This document shows, piece by piece, positions 4,724-5,055 of a stretch of DNA of 5,055 bases (positions are counted from its first letter, which is position 1; every line of letters begins with the position of its first letter). Made by a program: the position numbers and the translations under genes. The stretch covers positions 1-5,055 of the forward strand of contig JAGBQP010000106.1 in NCBI GenBank assembly GCA_017632825.1. Direction: 5' to 3'. The notes under the pieces were generated by a model, which was not told where the DNA came from, made no database searches, and worked only from the letters and a program-made list of their open reading frames with translations. The DNA is from Prevotella sp. (lineage in GTDB: Bacteria; Bacteroidota; Bacteroidia; Bacteroidales; Bacteroidaceae).

Positions 4724-5055
4724 TCAGTCACGGTAAATCCATGACAATAAACTGTTTATCCACCTAATAGAGAAGCGGAACCAGCGGAAAGTGCTGACGG
4801 GTTTGCCGCCAAAACGCAGGATGAATTCACGATAGGGATTGCGACGGAACGGCAAGCCCACGTCCAGGAAGAAAATGTGGTCGAAACCGCGCCGGTGACA
4901 CTCCTTGATGGTGTGCCAGATGGTGAGTACGTCGGGATGCAGATAGGCATAGGACTTGCGGCGGTAGGCTGCATACCACAGATAGGCATTGCGCTCGCTG
5001 TAGGCTATCGCCGAGCAGCCAATCACGTGTTTTTTGTAGCACGTAATGTAGAGTC
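4724..5055 (-). CDS. Probable GNAT/FemAB-like acyltransferase, C-terminal part (partial)
   Basis: The minus-strand frame is open from the window edge to a TGA at 4726-4724 and shows 109 residues; the true start lies beyond 5055. A GTG at 5026 is possible as a start, but the open frame continues past it (LYITCYKKHVIG), so this reads as the C-terminal half of a longer protein. Visible are a beta-strand-rich start, YLHPDVLTIWHTIKECHRRG (helix then turn), FDHIFFLDVGLPFRRNPY, and FILRFGGKPVSTFRWFRF near the end. A substrate helix, then a strand with FLDVG, then a lysine/FGG element resembles the second GNAT half of FemAB-type or BioF2-like acyltransferases of Bacteroidales. Family assignment is by resemblance only, and the substrate is unknown. 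The end is basic and aromatic (WINSLLSWIYRD). The gene converges on mtgA, with no hairpin in the 28-base gap. Confidence 0.65.
   Translation of the reverse strand, partial: LYITCYKKHVIGCSAIAYSERNAYLWYAAYRRKSYAYLHPDVLTIWHTIKECHRRGFDHIFFLDVGLPFRRNPYREFILRFGGKPVSTFRWFRFSIRWINSLLSWIYRD

Noticed and set aside
4827..5042. Other minus-strand frames overlapping the partial acyltransferase-like gene
   Set aside because: They are in other frames; only the frame ending at 4724 continues to the window edge and shows a plausible folded-protein composition.

Overview
The window looks like a chromosomal segment from a Bacteroidales bacterium, most likely Prevotella-like (Prevotella/Segatella/Xylanibacter). 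The evidence is moderate GC genes separated by AT-rich spacers, good matches to the Bacteroidota promoter (TAnnTTTG at -7, TTG near -33) in front of three genes, few Shine-Dalgarno sites, an archaeal-type proline-tRNA ligase without the bacterial editing insertion, and Bacteroidales-like SOD, PFOR and OmpA-lipoprotein sequences. The genus is inferred from general resemblance, not from a database search.

Layout: (1) 1-195, the last 64 codons of pyruvate:ferredoxin oxidoreductase, followed by an odd 16-bp direct repeat around a 60-bp stem-loop-bearing insert, then a strong terminator. (2) 324-499, an AT-rich spacer with an imperfect inverted repeat and the sodB promoter; 500-1084, an iron-type superoxide dismutase, then a hairpin terminator. 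(3) 1150-1457, a 308-bp non-coding element with perfect 47-bp terminal inverted repeats, rich in CCTAAC/GTTAGG motifs. It is the best candidate for something undescribed. (4) 1501-1624, two tandem terminators for proS (minus strand) plus a 21-bp tandem repeat. (5) 1651-3132, proS on the minus strand. (6) 3163-3222, divergent promoters for proS and an OmpA lipoprotein, separated by five tandem heptamers. (7) 3265-3933, glycine-zipper/OmpA lipoprotein; 3997-4695, monofunctional peptidoglycan transglycosylase (mtgA, TTG start). (8) 4724-5055, the C-terminal part of a minus-strand gene resembling GNAT/FemAB-type acyltransferases.

Functionally, the left half is anaerobic redox metabolism and oxygen defence (PFOR is an oxygen-sensitive Fe-S enzyme; SOD removes superoxide), though the two genes have separate transcription signals. 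The right half is cell envelope: a lipoprotein expected to bind peptidoglycan, a glycan-polymerising transglycosylase 63 bp downstream and probably cotranscribed, and possibly a peptide-bridge-like acyltransferase converging on them. No phage, CRISPR, toxin-antitoxin or defence genes are visible. All genes look like ordinary core genes; the unusual content is in the intergenic DNA.
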